Positions 59,395 to 64,000 of a stretch of 64,000 nucleotides of DNA are shown one piece after another; the stretch's first letter is position 1, and every line of letters begins with the position of its first letter. The stretch is taken from the NCBI GenBank assembly GCA_013399015.1, contig VWZX01000778.1, forward strand, positions 714,095-778,094, given 5' to 3'. The notes below the pieces were generated by a model. It had not been told where the DNA came from. It ran no database searches and was given only the letters and a program-made list of their open reading frames with translations. Source of the DNA: Galbula dea (lineage: Eukaryota; Chordata; Aves; Piciformes; Galbulidae). A program made the translations under genes and the position numbers.

Positions 59395-61577
59395 GAGGAG
59401 TTCTTGAAGCTTGGCAGCTCTAGAGCATTTTTAGAGAGCCATCAGAGCAGGTGGCAGTCTGATAGACATGGGACCTTTGATCCACTGAAAGTTGCCTTCT
59501 TGATGTCTGTTTTGAAGTATTTCCATAAAGCCTGTGAGGCCTCTTGCTAGATTTGAGGGGTGTTTCATCCCTTGGGCTGAAGGGTTTCCATTCCTGGCCA
59601 GGGCTGATGCTTCTGGCCAGTACTGCCTGCTGCCCAGAAAAGAGCTGCACTGGTTGGGTCATTGTCCATCATCAGTACCCATGAGATAGATCTGCTTGAT
59701 GAACATCTCAGAAGCAGCTGCCTGCTGAGTGGGGATTTGTTTTTCTTCTTTGTTTTGTTATGATGCATTAGCAAAACTTAGTCAAATTTCTTCTATTATT
59801 GTTGTTAATCATTGTTTTTGGCTTGATGCTGCAGCTGTCTTGCTGTGCTGTGTGGGTGCTGTGCTCTCACTGATGGCACTGCTGGGTTTGTTAATGATGA
59901 CACCAAAAGGCTTTTTCTTACTTAAAGAAAAGTGGGTCTTTATGGAGAGATGCAAATGTAGCTGTGACTGCATGCAAACTCCATCCTTAGAGCCCCTCTC
60001 TTTAGTGTTCTGCAGCTGACAAGTCTCAACCTGCCTGGTTTGTACACACAGGAGCAAAACTGCAGTACCAGTGATGCAAGGAGTAGCAGGATCCAGGGCT
60101 GTTAATTTCACATGTGCAACAGTTACCTTTTATTCAACACAGAAATCTCTTGCCGCAGCTCTTGTTGCCTTCAGGTTTAGGCTTTGCTGCCCTTTGCCAG
60201 TATCATCTCCCATGGCAGTGGGAGTGCAGCTCCTATAATAGCCTGTCTCCATCTACTGCTTAAAAATAGCTCATTTATCATAAATATGTACTTCTGTTTG
60301 GGTACCACTCCTCTAGAAGACAGCACTAATTACAATTCATCAACATAGCCAGCCATATGTTTTCATGTGGCAAGATATCTAAAGGTAGAAATGGCATATC
60401 TGAACCTAAGATTGAGCTGAGCATAGTGGCTCACAGTGGGTAAGTGAGCTGTGCAGGTCCCCACTGGTAGGCAGGAGAAGCCTGAGCACAGGCAGTGTTT
60501 CAGTTTAATACAACATTACCACTAATGAGCTGTTATCACTGTTAAATGCTTGCCTGCTCCTGCTCAGGAAGTGTGCACCTGTAGTTAACCAGCACACTGA
60601 GTCTGCTCAAGCTGTTTCAGGTTTATGTCCTGGTGAAAGCAGTTTATGGTTCCCAATGCCTTCCCCATTTTCAAGAGTAACAGCAGATCCTTGCACCAAA
60701 CATCTGGCCTTATACTCTTCTGGTGCTGAATAGGATGAGTTCCTCAGTCACATGCATATACTGTGGTGAGGCTGTAATGTGTCTTGTAGTATTCCTGTCT
60801 CTGGACAGTGCCTAAGGCATTTAAAGCTTTTGTCTTTTGTCACTAATGCCCAATATCAAGGAGCAGATATTCTATCTTTTAAACAAAGAACTGGTACATA
60901 AATCCAGGAGATGAAAAGGACATGTGATAACAAGTGAGATTCAGCTCTGGCTTTATCCATGAGGCTTGTGTGTGTGTGTGTTTATGTCCTATTCTGCTCC
61001 CAGCATCAGCCACTGTCCTAAATAGGACATCAGCATATGCCTATACCAGAGATTTGAAGCTAACATCATCCTTAAAGTGCTGCAAGTCTGTATTGAATTC
61101 ATCTTGTAGGCAATATAGGACTGATCTAGAGCTCCTTGAAGCCATTGAAAAATATTGCCTTTGACTTCAGCAGACAAGGATGAGCCCCTGAAACCTGCAA
61201 GAGCTATGTTCTTTTCTATGGTTATCCTAACAAGTAAAGCCAAAATGAAAGAATACTGCCAGTGTTATAGATGGAAGGTACTGTTTAAACAGAGAAAGGA
61301 TCTTCTTTCTCTTTGCCTTTTTTTGCTCTGATTTCTGATGGTCACTATAGCAACAGGAACCAAAGAGATGAAGAACTGGGAAACATGCACTTCACTATGA
61401 CAAGTTCAATTTACAGCCAGCTCAGCGACGTAACAAATCTATGTCATACTTAATGGGAGTCTATGCAGCAGGCAACAGATCAGTGTAAGATTGTGATGTG
61501 CTGGGAGGTAGGGAAACTTGAGTTTGGCTGGATAGATTGATGAGACTTCCTCATTAAAGAGACCAGGATGAACTGCA
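59395..61577. other. Unique non-coding sequence
   Basis: No gene is recognised. It includes a short TG microsatellite (60967-60980) and several short frames on both strands without family resemblance. Some CpG near 61426-61430. Confidence 0.5.
60967..60980. repeat. (TG)7 microsatellite
   Basis: Short uninterrupted TG run. Confidence 0.85.
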
Positions 61578-61700
61578 ACATGGAAGAGTTCAAAAAATTG
61601 TGTAGATGTGGTTGGGTGGTGAGTTTAGTAGTGTTAGGTGGATGGGTGGACTCTATCATCATCTCAGAGGTGTTTTCCAACCATAATGATTCCATGATTA
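61578..61700 (+). mobile_element. CR1 LINE, 3' end fragment (sense), diverged
   Basis: GGAAGAGTTCAAAAAATTGT, GTAGATGTGGTTGGGTGGTG, GTTTAGTAGTGTTAGG, GGGTGGACTCTATCATCATC, TCAGAGGTGTTTTCCAACCA and TAATGATTCCATGATTA match the last ~125 bases of CR1, including the final octamers. It has several indels. It is the same broad type as the tip at 16260-16381. Confidence 0.87.
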
Positions 61701-63691
61701 TAATTAAGCCTTGATTTTTGCCAAAGTGGCCCCAGTCTGTCATGGATAATATGAGGATTTTTTTAAATCACCTGCTTTTGACTCTTTTTGGGTCTCTGGG
61801 TATGTATTTGTCTTACATTGATGTATCTTACAAATGCAAATGGAAAGGCCTTCAGTGTAGGAGTTGTGTCTCACTTCAGCAGGTAAACTCTCAGTTTTGG
61901 CACATGGACCACCTGTGAGCAGTTGGTCTTTGAGTCCAAGCAGTCTTTGGATCATGCTTTCCCATGGTAGGATTCTACTGTGTGACTGCCAGAAGGGCTG
62001 TGGTGGTACTAGTGCTGCTGATGGACAGCAGCTATGGGAAGATGCCAACCAGCATCACAGGGTAGCTCTAAGAACGTGCTGCATGTTCATCCCTTCACTG
62101 TCCTGAGCATCCCCTGCTCTGAGCTGAGCCTGGAGCTTGCATGGACATGTGTCTCAGCTGTCAGTTGTGTGAATATTTTTGTATACTGGTAATAGGGAGT
62201 TTGGCTTGAGGAGGTCTATAGCAATACTTGATAAAAGAAGAGAGGGAAAGAAAGGAAAAAAGTACTCATTTTGAGTGAGAACTGCTTGGATTTAGGTTTT
62301 CTGTGTTGTCACAGTCTGATTCCACATAATTTGTTTGATGCTTTGTTTCAAATGCTGGCTGTGAACTGTATATTCTGGTTCGGCATCAAGAATAGATAGC
62401 AGCAAAATAATTTGGGCTCTGCAGAAGGAGACTGCAGGCCAGTGAAAGAAAAGCTAGCTCTTACAGGGTACCTCCTAAAGAATTACAGCTGGTGAACTGT
62501 TGAACATTCTGTGAGATAATATGTTTGCCTGGTTATTAAAGCTGTTTGTGTTGGAATTGTTATTAAAATATTGACTTAAAAGGTACATAAGCCACTGTAA
62601 CATTTTTCTTTATACTAAGCAAGTTGAAGTGATACAATTGGAATGATTTTTGTTTCCATTTGGCTAACTGCTGAGGATATGGTGTTTGCAATGATAGGGT
62701 ATTTATTATTGTATTATTATTATGCACAGGGCAAAAATGTGCTGGGATTGCATTGCCTCTTGCTGTGCTGGGGTATAGGCTGAAACAGTAGATTGCATGG
62801 GATTTTTTGGGCCATCTGACTTACACCATAGAGCTATCATGGGCTTTGGTAGAGAATGATTCTCCCTGAGGAAAATCAGGTGTATGGGTTGTAGGGAAGG
62901 GACACAACCCCAACCTGAGCCCCAGCTGCACATAGGTGCCTGCACTGCATCCTTGAGTGTGGGACTCCCTGGCTGTGCTAAGACCACTCATTCTGGAGTC
63001 CCTTATTAAAGGAGGGGACTATTTAATTTATTCTCTCTTTCTGCACTCAGCCTTGTTTTCAAGTGCAGTGCTTAGCCTTTTCAGACAACCACTGCATGCA
63101 CGTGAATACATTTTCCTGTGGCTTTGTGTGGGAGCTGGGGGGTGAGGTTGTGCTCATTGCACTCTGACACCCAGGAACTGTCTCCACTGACAATCAATAC
63201 CTGGAAAAGTGCTGTGGGTGTTCCCAGCCACAAGATGTCCTTTCCTCTTGCAGACAGATGTGCGGCCATGGGTATAGAGCAGGTCATCCCCACTGCTCTT
63301 GTGGATGGTCTTGGGTTCAGGTGCATGGGGCTGTAGGGGAAGGTTCACGTGCACTGGGCTTTGCAGTGACTCAGAAGTGTTGCAGAAGGTGGACTAAAAG
63401 TCAACAGAGTTGGGGGATTGTGGAAGGAAAAAGCACCCTCAGATAGTAAGGTTGTAAGGTTGTTGGAGCTGTTTATCTGTCTGATATGTAAGGCTTAACT
63501 TCTTACTGTTTATCATGTAAGAAAAGATCTCACACAATAATCTTTTCATTTTTTCTTTTTCTCTCCTGCAAACTCCCTGATTTTCATAGTTTAGGCCATT
63601 TTGTACATTTTTGTCTATTCTCTCCTGTCTGTCCAACCTCCTTTTCCTCTCTGTCTCCACCTGCTCCCTGTTGTGAATTCGAGCACTCCAG
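61701..63691. other. Unique non-coding sequence
   Basis: No gene is recognised. A CAG|GTAAAC sits near 61882 behind GTGTCTCACTTCAG, a weak splice-like motif. The right end is a long pyrimidine-rich stretch (about 63540-63680) leading to the microexon candidate. Confidence 0.5.
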
Positions 63692-63730
63692 ATCAAGAGG
63701 ACAATCAGCTGGAGAACAATATGCCAGCAG
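63692..63730 (+). other. Candidate 39-nt microexon
   Basis: A very long C/T-rich region (about 63605-63670, with TCCTTTTCCTCTCTGTCTCC) leads, after about 20 mixed bases, to CACTCCAG at 63684-63691. Then comes a purine/A-rich block and a donor, GCAG|GTGGGC at 63730/63731. The block is 39 nt and keeps the frame. In one frame it would add the acidic Gln-Glu-Asp-Asn-Gln-Leu-Glu-Asn-Asn-Met-Pro-Ala. An alternative acceptor at CGAG (63683) would make it 47 nt. Neuronal microexons have just this architecture of a strong upstream pyrimidine tract and short, frame-preserving length. I cannot assign it to a gene, and the donor is only moderate. Confidence 0.25.
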
Positions 63731-64000
63731 GTGGGCATTATTCTCTCCCCTCAGCTGTGACTCAAATATGTGTGAGTCTCCAAACAAAAACTTGTTTCAG
63801 GTTGGAGGCAAAAATAGATTAGTGTGTGGGTAAATCTGGGTAAATTATAACAGGAGAAGGTTTGGGTTTGGTTTTTTTACCCTCCATAAATCTGCATTTC
63901 TTCTTTTCTAATGCTTCTTTTATGCATCTGAGTTTCTAGCAGCTGTAACTTGTGTTCCTGAGGAATGTCCATAGATTTTGTTCAACTAGATCAAGCATTA
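63731..64000. other. Unique non-coding sequence
   Basis: AT-rich sequence with a T run near 63870-63880; nothing recognised. Confidence 0.5.

Noticed and set aside
1..64000. Endogenous retrovirus or viral insertion
   Set aside because: No LTR pair, primer-binding site, or gag/pol/env-like motif could be recognised on either strand. Old degraded LTRs could be missed without a library.
1..64000. tRNA, rRNA, snRNA or microRNA genes
   Set aside because: No tRNA A/B box pair with cloverleaf arms and no known small RNA sequence was recognised. Hairpins seen are short and lack the length of microRNA precursors.
1..64000. CRISPR arrays, operons or other prokaryotic systems
   Set aside because: The sequence is vertebrate: CR1 retrotransposons, CpG depletion, no long tightly packed frames and no regularly spaced repeats.

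Overview
The window looks like non-coding chromosomal DNA from a bird. The main evidence is about fifteen 5'-truncated copies of the CR1 LINE, the dominant avian retrotransposon. They carry the typical CR1 3' ends (ATTCTATG or ATTCTGTG octamer tails, and the blocks 'GGAAGGGACCT' or 'GGCAGCCTGTTCC' on one strand or the other). CR1 adds up to only about 3 to 4 kb of the 64 kb. The rest is mostly unique, AT-leaning, CpG-depleted sequence with short microsatellites. I see no bacterial-type gene organisation, rRNA, tRNA, CRISPR array, satellite or complete virus. The longest open frame is 164 codons, as expected by chance. The window is therefore best read as intergenic DNA or the inside of a very long intron. 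The species cannot be fixed from what I can see.

Layout. 0-4.3 kb: two CR1 ends (1.3 and 2.7 kb), a possible zero-length-exon splice motif at 376/377, and a 48-bp tandem duplication at 4.2 kb. 4.3-14.6 kb: repeat-poor unique DNA with a striking GT-rich tract (6.65 kb) and a good acceptor followed by an open 150-nt block (7.86 kb). 14.6-17.2 kb: three CR1 pieces, including a 717-bp sense copy with recognisable ORF2 sequence. 17.2-30.6 kb: CR1 copies at 21.9, 23.4 and 30.0 kb plus two doubtful tips. The most exon-like block of the window lies here on the minus strand (24.44-24.68 kb), inside a zone unusually rich in CpG for this sequence. 30.6-44.6 kb: 14 kb without any CR1 I can recognise. 44.6-53.0 kb: four CR1 insertions, one at 46.4-46.7 kb with a rearranged antisense/sense structure that fits twin-priming inversion. 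53.0-64 kb: a homeodomain-site-rich block at 55.2 kb, a compound TA/CA/CT microsatellite, two CR1 ends (59.3 and 61.6 kb), and a possible 39-nt microexon behind a long pyrimidine tract at 63.7 kb.

No gene is identified with confidence. The only supported coding remnants are decayed C-terminal parts of CR1 ORF2. The candidate exons rest on splice-site patterns and open frames only; they need RNA-seq or cross-species alignment. Assignments to CR1 come from memory of the family's 3' region, not from a database search, so boundaries are approximate (about 5-20 bp).
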